A stretch of DNA of 64,000 nt from Bactrocera neohumeralis (lineage: Eukaryota; Arthropoda; Insecta; Diptera; Tephritidae), in contig NC_065920.1 of assembly GCF_024586455.1 (NCBI RefSeq), positions 18,438,144 through 18,502,143 of the forward strand, in the 5' to 3' direction. Position 1 is the first letter of the stretch; each line of letters begins with the position of its first letter. The position numbers and the translations under genes are program-made. The notes beneath the pieces were generated by a model. The model was not told where the DNA came from, did not search any database, and worked only from the letters and a program-made list of their open reading frames with translations. Shown in pieces: positions 11,899 to 24,214 of this stretch.

Positions 11899-14537
11899 GT
11901 AAAGTTAAATTTTTTAAACGCTGCTATTTTGCCATTTTTTTTAACCATTGGTCTTTTTTTTGGACAGTATCTTCCACTTCTAGTAGAGAGTTTTTTATTT
12001 CATTTATTTTCTTAAAAAATTTGGTTATGTATTCTTAAAATATATATAAATGCACCCCAAATTTTTAGAAGAATTGATAAATTATTGAGGCGATATTTTC
12101 ATCTTTTTACCATTTCACTGGAACGCGATGAAACCTCTAAAATCTGATATATACGCATAACCCAGGTAGCAAATTACTTCGAATTGCAGTTTTATTTATT
12201 TTTAATATTATTTAATATTCCTAAACACACCAGCAATAAAAACTTACCTACATCCACACCCAGCTTTTCAACAAGCAACTTTATACACAGCGTGCATTAT
12301 ATGAAGGTTTTTTAAAGCTAAAAGTTGGACACTCTCTTTAATTTATCATTCACGTTTTTTTTTATTTTGCACCGCGGTTGTTTTAATGCACTTATTTCAG
12401 CGACGATATTTAATGCGCGGACAACAGGTCCACCAGTTGCACGCATACACACGCTAATATGTGTAAGTTACTGTGTGTGTAACTTAATTTGTATGTGAGA
12501 GCAACCCTGCAACCCTGGGAACTTCCGTTGTTTACTACAACTTACGCGCATTTAGCAACTTGTTGCGCCCCAAGCGCATTCTCAGCACCATACCATGCCA
12601 CATCACACCATACTGATAAGTAAGTATGTGCATATAAACGCGGCGCACACATACAAGCATAGACTTTTGCTTCTATTTTTTGCTGTATTAAGCATACAGC
12701 AGCACGTGCCGCCAAGCAACATGTTGCCGCAACATCAGTCGACTACACGCACTCAGCAACACAGCGAAGTTGTTGGTAACGGTGTGTTGACGCTTTTTAG
12801 CCTCATCATTCAACACTTGTGTGTTGGCCTGTCATTCGAGTGCTACATCGTGCGTTGGCCGAAGCAGTTGCTCTTGCGTTCAAGTACAACGCAGATGGTA
12901 CAACAAAAACAAAACACGCTAAAGTGTATTCGTATAACAAAAACATTGTAGTACAACAATGAAATCACGAAAAAATGCCGCGAAACTAACTCCAACTGTA
13001 AAAAACGAATGCCAAACCGACTTTTCGTTGCCACTCGTTGTCTGCAATACGAGTATACGGCAACAAATTCAAGTTCGTCACTTTATCTAACGGTTTTACT
13101 GCACTCCAACGCACGCCAGTGGGTCTGTTTCGTTTAATGCAAAACGCTAGCTGGTTCTCATAGTTGTTGGTATTGTTGTATCGGCGCGCCATTCAACCGT
13201 TGTATGTGTTGTCGTGCGCATTGACTTTCGGTCTTTTCAACATCACTGCTGTCGCCTCGTTTGAATGTGAGGAAACAGTGTATTCTTGGCGTATATAGTA
13301 AACAAAAAACGGCGATAAGTGCTTAATCGCTTCTTAATCGAGCGCGAGTGCGTACGCATAGGTTCGGTGGAGTTCCGTTTTATTCCGTTGTAGCGACAAA
13401 TATTTATTTAGTAGCAATTTCGCGTTCGTGTAAGTCAAGGTGGCGCACGCCGTGTGTGTTGTATGTGTTTGTGTATAATTTGAGTTCAACTGCCTGCAAG
13501 TGACAGCTGACTGACTTTTTTATATTTACAAAAAAATCGTGAACTTTTAGTGTGTGTCAATATTTGCGAATTTAATTTGTGTAAATATTTATATAAACAC
13601 AGATTTTTTTCTTTTGTGTTTGTTTTTGTTGCTGTTGCTGTGTTTTTTATGGCACTGGCAAAATAGCAGCACAAAAGTCATTATAATAAAATAGGTAATG
13701 CGTTGCTTGGTGCATGGTATGAAACATGTTTTGTTTTGCACGCACATGCACACAAACGTTTGCAAAAAATTTCTCTGATTTTATTCCATTTTTTTTTTTG
13801 GTGGAAATTCAAGCATGAGCGCCCGCCATCAATTTTTTAACGTCGTAAAGCGCTCGTAAATATTTCCTGCAAAATAAAATATAACTGTTGTAAAACTATG
13901 TGGCAGGAAGAGCACACTCACTATGCTAAAGCAAAGTGAATAGTAAGGAATTGAAAACTTTTCTTAGAAGCAAACTATTGCTGTATACTCCTCAGTCGGT
14001 TGATGAGCTAAGTAATGTAGCTGTAGTGGGGAGATTTATTATTTAGTAGAAAAAAAGTGAAGGTTGTGATCCAATTGTTATGAGGTGTTCTCGTGGAATA
14101 AATACTGAAATAAAAGAAGCACAGGATCTTTCGTGCTAAGAAAAGCAAACATTTTCAACCTAAATGATTTCGTAAATTTAGTGTGAAATTAAACTTAATA
14201 AAGACAGACTTAATAAACAGAAGCTTCCAAGAGGGGTCAGACTCATATTATGGAATGAATCACAATTTTTATTACAAAAACGCACTTGAAACTCAAATGG
14301 AGACAATTTTTGTTGGAAAAAGATTTTATAAGAAATTTTTATGAGACATTAATAGCATTTTCTTCAATTTACACCCTCAGCGGCTTCAGCGTGCTATTTC
14401 TTCTTGAGCTCAATGTATTTTCTTTGACTTCATTTAGGCAAGGTTTTTCAGTCGACAAATAGTCAACGTCATCATAGGTTACTAACTCATCTATGGTAAA
14501 TCTAACTAGAATATGAAAAAAACTTCCATATTCTATA
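11899..14537. other. Gene-free stretch with a possible 5' leader at 13.3 kb
   Basis: The longest frame (12,595-12,951, 118 codons) has no recognisable domain and no splice partner. The block 12,400-13,480 is less AT-rich than its surroundings. At 13,290-13,429 a sequence of leader-like composition ends in a good donor (CGTTCGT then GTAAGTC). It could be a non-coding first exon of a gene outside the window, but no coding exon supports this. Confidence 0.3.
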
Positions 14538-14768
14538 CACGTCTAATAATTCGACGCAATATCCGCCGGAGGAAGCAGAGGAAGAGGAAGACCTCCACTC
14601 TGTTGGAAAGACCAATTGGAGAAGGACCTGCCTTCGCTTGGAATCTCCAATTGGCGCCACCTTGCGAAAAGAAGAAACGACTGGCGCGCTGTTGTTAACC
14701 CGGCTATCATCGCATAAGCGGTGTCTACGCCAGTAGAGAAGAAGAAGATGCTTTAGAATCGATTTCGG
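14538..14768 (+). mobile_element. 3' end of an RTE-like non-LTR retrotransposon
   Basis: The plus strand reads RGRGRPPLCWKDQLEKDL, then LGISNWRHLAKRRNDWRAVV and a stop, followed by a GAAGAAGAAGATG tail. I recognise this as the C-terminus of the RTE-like elements often mis-annotated in insects as craniofacial development protein 2-like. Only the last ~75 codons are present, the usual 5' truncation. A 5' piece of the same kind of element lies at about 21.0-21.4 kb. Confidence 0.75.
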
Positions 14769-14910
14769 TTTCGACATATGAGCAGCTAAATTTTTTCTCA
14801 AATCTCAAGTTCAATGTTTATCTTTGAATGAAACTAATACCTCGGGGTTCAATTTTCAGTTCTTATTGGAGGTATGCGATAATTTATAGTCACAGTTTCT
14901 CAACCGTGTC

Positions 14911-15583
14911 TTAAGGGTTACATGGGTTTCGTCGGGTAAAAAACAGCATTTTTTCAAATATTTTTTCTCATATAAAAAATGAAGTGTTTTTAGAATTTTT
15001 TATTCTTACAAACATACACTATTAACAAAGAAATTCTGAAACTTTTGGAAAAAAATATTCTAAAATCGGCCATTGTGACGCCATTTCCGGTGACCCCTCG
15101 GAAAAACAATGCGTTGGTAAAATAACTTCTTGAAGAATCGTTTAAAGTGAAAAAATCTTATCTTACTTGAACGAAGGAAACAAAAAACTAAAAATTGAAC
15201 TTTTGGAAAACATTTTTACAAAAAAAAAATTAAAATTTCGTTTCCTTTTTTTTTAATAGTTATAATGGAAAAGAAATCCTTCGTTCAAGTCTTTAAGAAT
15301 TGTATCTCAAAAACCTGTTTAAAATTTATTGAAGATCGATTGAGTAATTCTCGAGAAATCTTGCCAATCGACTTCAAAAACACAGTTTCGAGAAAAACGC
15401 GTTTAAAGACGGCGCACTTAGCTTAGCTAGCCTCGAGCGCACAAGTTCTCAAGGCTGTATCTCCGAAACTATTACTCGGTTCAACTTGAAAATTTAGAAT
15501 AATATTCTAGAGGTTTTAGAATTTAATAAGACAATAAAAGAGAAATGATTTTTTGAAACCCGTGAGCCCAAGTAACCCCTTAA
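14911..15583 (+). mobile_element. TTAA-flanked non-autonomous element, copy 2 (both ends present)
   Basis: The left end is TTAAGGGTTACATGGGTTT and the right end, read on the opposite strand, is TTAAGGGGTTACTTGGGCTC, giving short terminal inverted repeats that begin at TTAA on both sides. It is 673 bp with no long reading frame. The TTAA borders are the hallmark of the piggyBac superfamily target, but the internal TIR does not begin with the classic CCC, so assignment to piggyBac stays an inference. A reversed, truncated copy is at 131-715. Confidence 0.75.
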
Positions 15584-15813
15584 TTAGGATTTAACGTTCA
15601 CATTCTGAATACAGAAAGATGGAATTTAAAGCATGAAGACTTAAATTTACACAAAAATTTGCTTTAGATGCCATTTAAGGTCTTTTTGTTCGTGAAGTAA
15701 CCTGTAAACTAGAGCGGGTCGATTTTCAGGGAATCCAAAAAAAACGGAAAAATCACCTATACGGGATATACATACTTATATATATTCTACGGATCATTCC
15801 ATAAAACTTTGCC

Positions 15814-15921
15814 TAAGAGACTACGGGCCTAAAACCAGTTTCGCCCAGCGATTTTTAAGGCGAAGTTTGTTAGGAATCATAATCGCTGCCACGAAACCGG
15901 TTTTAGACCAATAGTCTCTTA
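15814..15921. repeat. Inverted repeat (hairpin), about 30-bp arms
   Basis: The left arm TAAGAGACTACGGGCCTAAA ACCAGTTTCG pairs with the right arm read in reverse (TAAGAGACTATTGGTCTAAA ACCGGTTTCG), 25 of 30 positions by eye, around a loop of about 48 bp. Weak similarity extends further out (AACTTT on both sides). It may be a tiny foldback MITE. Confidence 0.7.
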
Positions 15922-17094
15922 TTTAAAGTTGTTCAGAATGAAACGTTGAACATTTCCGGTAAAAGTGATATTTCCATACCACACAATGGAATGGTGAAAA
16001 TGTTGATGTACAGTTTTCAACAGATGCAAGTTTCCTTCTAGCATATTTTTAAGATTGATATTACTTCGTGAATTTTCCTGAATTTGAATTAAAATTATTT
16101 TCCGCGCTCTGATTTTATGACAGATTTCATTCCCAAAACCACTCCCATGGATCCGCCACTGACGACAAATATAGATCTATGTTATATTTATACCCTATAA
16201 ATGTACAATATATACACATACATACATATGCGTATCAGTGCCTTCCACACACTCTAAGCGCATAATTGCACAGATATAACAAAAAAAAAGTAGGAAAAAT
16301 CCAATTAACCCAAAAATAACAATAAGCGTTCAGATTATGGAATTTCGCTAATTTTATAAAGGCATGCAAAAGCACAAAAGCATTAGGATGAAAGGCAAAA
16401 GAAAACAAAGGCAATCAACCAAAGCAAACTCTGTCTAAGGATGGAATCAGACTCCTTTCTACACGCACACATACATGCGTACACTTGTGTACACATAAAA
16501 TTATTCATGCATTGGCGCCCATTATATAACACGTTTAAGGTATTTGGAGTTGCTTAAATATATGCGCCTCAATTATTCAGCTAAAAGTGTTAAAAGCAAA
16601 TTTATTCTCGCAGCTCTTTTCTGCTGAGGCAAAATTGTCAGCGCAACGCAGTCTGTCGCAGGCACCTACCCGCTGTGCTCGAAATTGCCATCTACTTAAC
16701 CGTTGTGAAGTAAATCATTATTTCAATGTAATATTTTTAATTTATAGCTACTAAGTGTTTTTGTTGTTGCTGCTTATGGTTAAGAATTCCTGATAATACC
16801 ACACTTGCATATGTATTAAATTCATTCATATACATACATACTTACACATATATACATACTTATATGTAGTTATTTATCTATCCCACCTTAGACGCTAGTT
16901 GTCAGGTTATACCCAATGAACAATATTATTTATCAATTTTGATGACATCCAAGCCTAAGGATTTAATTGGAATATGGACTCATTCTAGTTATGGGATTTT
17001 TATGCTCTTCTTTTAAAATGGGAGACTCTTCTGAAATTATTGAAATGACAATTGGGTCTTCGTAACCGGAAAGGACGACTAAACGACCTATCAC
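15922..17094. other. Gene-free stretch
   Basis: No supported gene. Contains CATA microsatellites (16,210-16,230, 16,830-16,865) and no frame with a recognisable domain. Confidence 0.35.
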
Positions 17095-19450
17095 CTTAGG
17101 GTAGGTAGGTAGCTCGAATGGCTACAGCTTTCGGAGGCCTATTGTGTAACCACTGGGACTACAAGCCCCTCACTCTATTGTCTTCTTTCTGAACCACCCT
17201 TGTGCTTCTGATGAAGTTCATGAGTCCAAAAATTGTATCTGTACAACCTCTGTAACATCGTCAAGAAACTCTTGCGATTATTTTCCTATACTGAACTCCC
17301 ATCTTCTATTTTATAGTCTCCTCTTTTTCTACCTCCTGCCAGCTTCTACACTAGTCATTATATGGTGTTTCTAGTCTCCACTAATATCTTTTCCCAAAAT
17401 TGATTGGGTAAAGTTCTAAACTGTTATAACAATAACTAAAGTCAGATTTTTTAACTATGTGTGGTTTTTAAGAGCTTTGTCTTTGAAATGTTGTTGGAGA
17501 GATTATCTATTTTCTGAACATTTTATTCATCGTAAGTCAAAAGATAGGTTAGGTTATACTGGCCGGCTGTCATACATAAACCTACTGGTCATTAGTAATG
17601 TCTGATTGAGGTTCAGTTCAATTTCCGTTGAAATATTTGTTATACAGAACGTCAGCGCTATTTGTGAACTTTAAGTGCGATTTGGTATCTAATTTTCGTC
17701 TAGCCCCCTGAATTGCGAACCTCCTAAATATTTAAGACGAGTTCTAGACTGGACTGGTGTTCAGTGTCTCTCCCATGCATACTTCCATGTATCGTCATTA
17801 CTTAGGCACACCCGTATTACATTTAATGCAAGTAGGTATCTGATGCCTACTTCCCTGCATTTCCTACATGATCGGTATTACTTATATTCATCCAACTCCC
17901 ATGTAATGTTAGTAGGTTTTGACTAGGCATTAGGACAACAACCGTCTTGCAATCCTTTAGAGACCGTGTGAATAAAAAGCATGCGTGTTTTTCTTAGCGA
18001 CTCTTACACGTGATCTAGGCGATATTCTCGCCCTAATTCGTCTGTCAGGCCTTTCGGAAATTTCATTGTATATCGTTTTTAGTGATTTCCGTATTTCCTG
18101 TACTGGTTCATTAGGCAGACGTATGACATTTTTTGCTGTCTCATTAGCTATTTCGTTTCCCGGAATTCTTTTACGACCTGGAACTTATTATATATGCGAC
18201 TGCATTCTGGAAGCAGCTGCATCTGCTGTCTCCCCGCTTCTAATGGCATTCTCTGATGTAATGCAATGTGAGATTATTGCCTTAAGGGGGGAGCCAGCTT
18301 TAGAGGCTTCAAAAATCGATTTTTTTGAGAATTTTTTTGGGAGAGAAAGAAATAATTGAGCAAAGAGAAATTTCTAGGATTTATAGCTTTATATTTAAAC
18401 ATTATTCACACATTTTTTTGATACGAATTCTTTGATATTCTGCCTTTGTGATGCAATTGCCCGATGCATCTCGCATGTGCATATGTCGGACGGCGGGCAG
18501 TATGCAGGTCACAATTTCTATCTGAAACAAAAAATTCAAAGAGATTCATATTTTTAATAATTTATCTACTAGTTAAACTTTAAAAATTCCAAAAAGAAAG
18601 TGAAAAATATACAAATTTTTTAAATATTGAAAAAAGTGGTTTTTGACCAAAAAAATTTTACTTTATGTTGTTTCAAAATATGTTCAGACTTCACTTTTCT
18701 TAGTTTTTTAGTTTAAATAGAAGATAATTTAATACCAAAGATAACAAACTTTGCCCCAATTTCATACGACGTTTAGTTTTTTTTCTATCCTGCCCGCCAA
18801 TTAAGAAAAATCGTAGAAATCGCGCGTCAAAGTTTTCACTTATATAATATGTATGTATGTCTGCTAGACGCTCGGTCACTATTTCCCTTCTAACTTCGAA
18901 TTCTCATTTATAACTTAAAGGACATATTCTTAAATAAGCAAAAGTAAAACGATTTTTGAAGCTTCTAAAGCAGGCCGCATAGCTATAACAATGTATATAT
19001 TGACCTCCTTTATTTTTTTCCTGCTTGGTTAGCTATATCAGCTGCAGTATCCGGAAAGTTTAAAGGTTTTTGTATGAGATTTCGCTGACAGCGGTCCACC
19101 ACACAAGATTGGCTTGACTACTGCTGTATGTATAACACCAATGCTAAGGATAGGTGATGGATCCCATGCAGACGATAGAATCTTCTTATATGCAAATAGG
19201 TCACCACTGGCCTTTTTCACTCTCTACTCAACATTGAGTTTCCACATCTGTGTGATGTCCAAAATTACTGCCAGATACTTGTAATGTTTCTTAATTGTTA
19301 ACTCAATCTCGTTGAGCCATGATTTCCATAGCGAAATTTTGTATCTCCTTGTAAAGAGTAGGATATCCATCTTACAGGTGTTTATCTCTAAGTTAGCAAA
19401 TATCATCCATAGGTATATGACCCTGAGGATATTATTAAACATCATCAAAC
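17095..19450 (-). mobile_element. Non-LTR retrotransposon 3' half (RT end, RNase H), interrupted
   Basis: The minus strand from 19,448 encodes the end of a reverse transcriptase domain (DILLFTRRYKI, KYLAVILD, LNVEWRVKKASGD, HTAVVKPILCGG). After an interruption, the RNase H region resumes near 18,280 with NAIRSGETAADAASRMQ and VPGRKRIPGNEIANE, the latter the conserved 'VPGH..I.GNE.AD' strand. Stops follow. The 3' end near 17,097 carries (CTAC)n on the minus strand, the same end seen at 29,985. RNase H plus this RT puts it with I/LOA-type elements. It is inactive. Confidence 0.75.
18282..18978. mobile_element. Second TTAA-type inverted-repeat element
   Basis: Left end near TTAAGGGGGGAGCCAGCTTT and AGAGGCTTCAAAAATCG; the right end read in reverse gives GCGGCCTGCTTTAGAAGCTT and CAAAAATCG. 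The shared inner 23 bases differ at two positions. It interrupts the RNase H region of the retrotransposon. A TTAA is clear only on the left; the right border is decayed. About 0.7 kb, no long frame. Confidence 0.65.
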
Positions 19451-20879
19451 AGTTCCGAAGTCAAGCCTCTCTTCCGGTGTCCTAAAACGTGCAGTCTTTT
19501 TCATACCCAGTCTTGTTTAAATGGTTCCAAACGGGGTTACGTGCAATAAAATTAGCTCCTGAGCAATCGAAATAATCCTCACTTGTTCAATTATACTCGT
19601 ACTTTACGGTTTCCATTATTTTATTGATATTATCAACAAATAGCCTTCTATTAGCTGATTTCGCAGCCTTCCCATTTTCCACACATAGACCTTCAAGAGA
19701 ATCAGGAAACATCAATAACTGTACACTCATTTCATATTGCTAGTTTTAGGTATTATAATTCCCTACATTTGCCGCTATAATTTCGGTAAGTAGTAGGTCA
19801 CGAGTATATTTTCCCGAATCTAACAGTTTCACATTTCTCCGATACCCATAGTTCCAGCCTGTTGGGTATAATATTGGGTTAGTTAGTAGGTAAATTTTGT
19901 TTTTTATTTTTTGTGTACTGTTGCACAGGTAAAAGCACACAAACGCCCACAATTACATACAAACGGGTGCATGTATGTAAGTGTGCATGTTTTTGCGTAT
20001 ATTGAATTTCCCAAACAATAGAAGAAAAAGTATTTTAGCAAAACCGCGAAAGCCGATAAAACGCATTGACAGCAATTGCGCGTCAAGTGTTGTGCATACA
20101 AACACACATACATACATATTTATGTATACACCTCGTATGTACTTAGATACGACAAAATAATAAAATATGTTCTAAAAATAACAACAATGAGATTAACAAC
20201 GAAATTATATGTATTTAATGATTATACCAATACTTGTCAACACCGGCTACCCCCATCACCAGCGACACCACAAGAGCAGCAACAATGTAGTTATTGTTGC
20301 AAATGCACACGTGTTGCGTTAATGATTTTCTATGCCGTGCCGCCCATTTGTGTTAGCGGTTTTCGCCGGTGTTTTTACCCTTTCTTATTGGCACCACGCT
20401 CAGTGCACACCCACACAACTGTGTTAAAGCCTACGAACGGAATATATGTATGTGTGTAGTGCTCTATGTGGTGTTTACAAACACTTTTAAAAAGCAAATG
20501 CTTTACTTCCCATGACCTTTGCTAACTTTGCTGCATATACATACATACATATGTACATATGTAGCTCTATTTTAGATTCTTAAAAGCGCTATTATACACG
20601 CTTTCTAGTGGGTTTTTCTTAATCAATTTGAAATTATATGGTTGCTCTCAAACACAACTACACATACATATGTACATATGTACGAAAATACATATCATCT
20701 TACCAAAAAATATTATGTAACATTAACAATATTAATATTAGTTCATAAATTATTGTGTGGAAGAATTTTGAAATTTGTAAATTTTGTTGAGCAAAAATTA
20801 ACGAAATGATAATAATGTATTGTTTATAGATAAATTTATATGTACTTACATCTTATGACCAAAGGTAATGAGTGGATTT
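19451..20879. other. Gene-free stretch
   Basis: The 127-codon plus frame at 20,076-20,459 consists of microsatellite-derived and low-complexity sequence with no domain, so I do not call it a gene. CATA/TACATATG microsatellites lie at 20,535-20,565 and 20,660-20,690. Confidence 0.35.
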
Positions 20880-22050
20880 ATCAAATTTTTATACTCTTGA
20901 CACAGTTTGCTATAGAGTATAATAGTTTTGTTCGGTTATTTGTGGGCCCAAATCAGCTATACTTCGGTTTGATGCGGTTTGTGACTAGACGTTCATCCAT
21001 CGGGGTGAATGCCATTGCAATGGACTTTCTCTCCCACCACGAATTTCACATCTAATTTGCGCTCCTTTATGTGGACACTGTAGTAGATGCCACTTACTCA
21101 TCTCAGTCCTTGGGCTGTCTATTGCACTTCTTGCACAGCGGTGATGTCAGCCTTTACTTTTAAAAGAACATCAACCATTTGGGCAGCGGGCCCTTTCCAA
21201 TTGAGTGACCTACCATTCCAGGTGCATGCCCTTAAATCTTAATCTTTAAATCTTTAATGCGTTTACCGTGGTCATCATCAAAAGAGGGGTCTCTTGGGGC
21301 GTTTTTTACGTGGCGGGTCCCAAACCCAGCGCACAACCCTGTGGAGAGATGGTTTGCTTCAAAAGGGAGGTTCTTTGGCTACCCAGAAGCCCCAGTACAT
21401 ATGTATAACGGACTTTTTTCCACAAATGTGTGTGTGGGATATATAATTTAATTTGAAAGATAATCATTTCACATCACATTGACAATAGTATGTGTGTATG
21501 TCAAAAATGGGCTATACCGAGTCAATACTCGCTCCCTTATATATTATATACAAAGATTTTCAAACTTCCTGGTGACTTTACAGTCCATATATCAGCCAAT
21601 ATATGAGTGATCAACACGACGAGAAATCCGAATGTCTGTCAGTCCGTCCATCTGTCTGGGCAGCTGTAACTTGAGTAAAAATTGAAATATGGTAATGATG
21701 CAAAAAAATGATAATGCAAAAAGTGGAGAACGAGTTCATAAATGGGCGTTATCGGACTACAGCCACGCCCAAAAAACGCCATTAAGCGATTAAGCTTAAA
21801 CCTAGTCTTGGCCCCTATATAACTAACAGCAAGGTTTCCGAACACTCAGCTCACTTTACTCCATATGATTGGTGATTGTACCTATGTGAGGAACCTTGAT
21901 GAGACCTTGGGAGCATTTGATTGATCTGTGGCATATTAATTGTATGTAATATTGGTTACAATAGATACAAATCGAGTCAATACTACTCCTAACTCCCATA
22001 TACTGCTTATAAAGATTTTTGTCATTTTACCTAGTTTTGTGCCGAATATG
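20880..22050. repeat. Dispersed repeat B, rearranged copy
   Basis: The head TTTGCTATAGAGTATAATAG TTTTGTTC at 20,906 matches 7,060, the tail-like block at 21,430-21,610 (TCAAAAATGGGCTATACCGA, GGTGACTTTACAGTCCATAT) matches 8,170-8,280, and the 'cagtccgtccatctgtctgg...GCAGCTGTAACTTGAGTAAA' module at 21,640-21,685 matches 7,200-7,245. Module order differs from the copy at 7.0 kb, and an RTE-like fragment lies between head and tail. Confidence 0.6.
20985..21400 (-). mobile_element. RTE-like non-LTR retrotransposon, 5' region with endonuclease start
   Basis: The minus strand encodes the beginning of an apurinic-type endonuclease: LRACTWNGRSLNWKG, AAQMVDVLLKVKADITAVQE, then a frameshift and VHIKERKLDVKFVVGERK. 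The W-N-x-R-S-L and T-A-V-Q-E blocks are the first catalytic strands of the retrotransposon endonuclease family. Upstream (21,260-21,400) is the linked 5' leader. The fragment stops inside the endonuclease and is dead. Confidence 0.75.
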
Positions 22051-22709
22051 AAAAACGATTTTTTTGTGCAATGTTAAGATTCCAGCCAATCGGAACAGCG
22101 CTCACCTGCAGTTAGACTCGACGATTTCCATTATTGCATCGACATTTTCGCCAATAGAACCTTTGCCCAACCGAAACTAAAATACCAGGTGATTGGCTGT
22201 TATCATATGAAAGCCAGAAACAAGGCTTTTATCGAAGTTTTTTTTAGAAGAAAAGCTGAGATCCATTTTTGACGCTCGCTCAAACAATACTGACTCAATC
22301 AATCATAAAAGATGTTTGATCTTACTTATGTCAAATAGCGTAACACGTTCACATATATCTATCTATTAGAAGAATAATGAATTTTCTCTCACTGAACCTT
22401 ATATATGTACTTATCAGGTTCATCGGCCCTTGTGGGGTTAGACCAATGTAAAACCGTAAAAACGCCTAAGTTTAACAGATTATTCTGAGAATAAAGAAGA
22501 AGAAATTGAATTTCTATCTAACAGTCTTTTTAAAACTTACATTTGAACGAACACAAATATTTTGTTTCGACAATATTTTATTACAAAATGGCGGCTACCG
22601 GACCGAATCAAGTTATTTCAGAGATCTTTGACGGCCGATAGTAATTCTAGGTACTCGTCCCATCTGAAGTAAATTATAACACAAGATTTTAATATGAATA
22701 AATTTTTTA

Positions 22710-23090
22710 GCAGATTAGATTTTGCTATCTGAACAATTTGTTTGGAAATTGTAGCATTGTCTTGGGCAATACTCTAAGTCAAATTTTCAGAAGATATCTT
22801 GTCATGTTGAAACGACTTCCATATGTACAAGGTCTTAATTTAGAACGATACAGTCGTCCGATTTCGGCGGTTCCGATAATTAAGCAGCTTCTTGGGGGAA
22901 AAAGGACATAAGCAAAACTTCAGGTCGATATCTCAAAAACTGAGGAACTAGTTTGCATATACACAGACAGACCGACGAGCATAGCTAAACAGACTCAGCT
23001 TATAACGCTGATAATTTCTATACATTTCCTTCTGGGCACTACAAACTTCAAGCCAAACTAACTATACCCTCTTCAAAGTGTAAAAAAATA
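22710..23090 (+). repeat. Dispersed repeat A, copy 3
   Basis: Contains GGTCTTAATTTAGAACGATA, CCGATTTCGGCGGTTCCGAT, TCAAAAACTGAGGAACTAGT, 'acagacagaccgacg', ACAGACTCAGCTTATAACGC and the tail TTTCCTTCTGGGCACTACAA, ending AACTATACCCTCTTC. Order matches the copy at 8.6 kb but without the MITE. Confidence 0.7.
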
Positions 23091-24214
23091 GTAGAAATAT
23101 GCATCTCTGGTGGCTACTTCCCTCATTTCCCAAACTAACGAAAGATAACTGAAACTGATTTAACCGGATTCACATACAGATAAAGCTTGCATACCGAAAA
23201 GGTTTCCATTTTTCGTTTTTTTTTATTTAACTTATCAAATTAAATTCAAAATTATCTGCGGTTGCTATGCAATTAAAGGTGTTACAGCATAACTTGAAGC
23301 GAGTTTGCAGGCACAAATCGCAGGGGTTACCCCAACACACACAACGCACCAGCATAAGAGCATCGCTATACAGCGCACAAATTAGGAAGCAAACCGAGTA
23401 GCACAACAAAATCGTACATATTTACAATGGCAATAACATTCAACAGCTCAAGGACGAATCATAGCGAATAATACTGTCAAACACACACGCTCATGCAAGT
23501 CTTTTCAATTTGGTATATCCATATGTACCATATGTGTTGTGTGCAAATAATGAACCTTCATATTTGTATGAGATTTACAGCGCACGCACCTCACTTCAAG
23601 CCCTTTCATTTGCTTGGTTTGCTTCCACTGTGGGCATCCATATGGACATTAATGAACTGAGCACACCTTAGCACACAAACGTACGTTATTTTCATACATT
23701 TACTATACATTATATACTTACATACACAATTTGGTGGTATTTTTATAGTTAATTTATGTGGAAGCGTGCGAATCAGATTGTGTAGAAATGTAGAAATAAC
23801 ATATGGATTATGTTTATTATATATAAATATATGCTTATCTTCATATCCATATTTATGTACATACAATCAATGACCTTTCTTTTGTCCGCGCTTTTGGGAT
23901 ACTAAAAATAGCGGTAATATGATTTTGTGTTTGTTTACGAAGTTACCGAGGTATGAACATAATAAGTACAAATGGAATGTAACAATCTTTGTAAATTAAA
24001 GCCATATGAAATAATTCACCACAATTTGCTCATCTAATTTTATACAATTTATTGAGTATTTAAAGTCTAAAATTAGGTTTTGAATAACTCTAAGTAGTCA
24101 ATACTATAATTTATGCTACTAAATATCGGCGTCTTAAATTAGGATTTATATTTAAGGCAATATCCTTGAAGTTTTCTGCATCCGAACCAACTCAATTGAA
24201 GTATACAGTATGTG
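23091..24214. other. Gene-free stretch
   Basis: I see no supported gene or recognisable mobile element. The short frames have no domain. Confidence 0.35.

Noticed and set aside
12595..12951. Plus-strand frame of 118 codons
   Set aside because: No domain, no splice partner, composition like translated CATA/CAACA low-complexity DNA.
17985..18359. Plus-strand frame of 124 codons resembling a membrane protein
   Set aside because: It is the antisense shadow of the retrotransposon RNase H region, whose VPG..IPGNE motif reads on the minus strand.
20076..20459. Plus-strand frame of 127 codons
   Set aside because: Begins in a microsatellite and has no recognisable domain or conserved pattern.
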